Positions 5,760 through 5,920 of a DNA stretch of 5,920 nt are shown one piece after another. The notes under the pieces are model-generated. The model had not been told where the DNA came from. It was given only the letters and a program-made list of their open reading frames with translations, and made no database searches. The position numbers and the translations under genes were made by a program. Positions within the stretch are counted from its first letter, which is position 1. The number at the start of each line of letters is the position of its first letter. Origin of the DNA: Chloroflexota bacterium (GTDB lineage: Bacteria; Chloroflexota; Dehalococcoidia; GIF9; AB-539-J10); assembly GCA_015222295.1 (NCBI GenBank), contig JADFUZ010000022.1, forward strand, positions 1 to 5,920. The letters run 5' to 3'.

Positions 5760-5920
5760 TATCGCGTTCCTCGTCCACAAGGTCTCGTCACCACACGATA
5801 GCGACGAATTCCTGGCTCATGGTTCGTGTTGTGTGAACAGATCGTGGAAGTAATCACCCGCACTAGGGATATTGGCTGCTTATTACCTTGTCGGCAGCAA
5901 CGCAGAACTGTTGCCACTCA
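5760..5920. other. Region after plsX with no supportable gene
   Basis: No convincing coding region, tRNA or terminator was found. Short imperfect inverted repeats exist (for example GCAAC at 5897-5901 with GTTGC at 5910-5914, and TCGTC at 5785-5789 with GACGA at 5803-5807), but none is followed by a T-run. A minus-strand reading frame without stops spans 5741-5917; its last third (IRRYRVVTR...RYYQLVCE) faintly recalls the N-terminus of some transposases, but this is too weak to annotate. Confidence 0.4.

Noticed and set aside
5893..5915. GCAAC/GTTGC hairpin as a plsX terminator
   Set aside because: Only five pairs, more than 130 bases after the stop codon, and no T-run follows.

Overview
This window looks like chromosomal DNA from a bacterium of moderate, slightly GC-rich composition. 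Gene starts carry clear Shine-Dalgarno sequences (AGGAGG or GGAGG), and GTG is used as a start codon. The presence of plsX makes it bacterial rather than archaeal. Protein style and gene mix remind me of uncultured Chloroflexota (Dehalococcoidia/SAR202-like). That placement is an inference from general familiarity, and no marker in the window proves it.

Layout. Positions 1-2981 hold three minus-strand genes. In transcription order they are an HpcH/HpaI-type class II aldolase (2160-2981), a D-2-hydroxyacid dehydrogenase (1027-2061) and a DUF6282 amidohydrolase-like protein (1-888, cut off at the left edge). A 245-base divergent intergenic region (2982-3226) carries promoter-like sequences in both directions and a hairpin that would cover the ribosome binding site of the next gene. 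On the plus strand follow a PLP-dependent class I/II aminotransferase (3227-4525), a 145-base gap with a strong stem-loop (4575-4617), and plsX, the phosphate acyltransferase of phospholipid synthesis (4671-5759). The last 161 bases hold no gene I can support.

How the genes may work together. The aldolase, dehydrogenase and DUF6282 protein run in one direction, with the aminotransferase diverging from the same control region. This resembles a small accessory catabolic module acting on 2-oxo, 2-hydroxy or 2-amino acids. An aldolase that makes or splits 2-oxo acids, an NAD-dependent 2-oxo/2-hydroxy acid oxidoreductase, a metal hydrolase and an aminotransferase could share intermediates. The substrate cannot be read from the sequence. 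plsX is a housekeeping gene and probably lies next to this module rather than in it.

Noteworthy non-coding structure: three inverted repeats in gene-free positions. They lie after the aldolase stop codon, over the aminotransferase Shine-Dalgarno, and in the plsX leader. None has the T-run of a typical intrinsic terminator. No tRNA, rRNA, CRISPR array, intact insertion sequence or prophage gene was seen.
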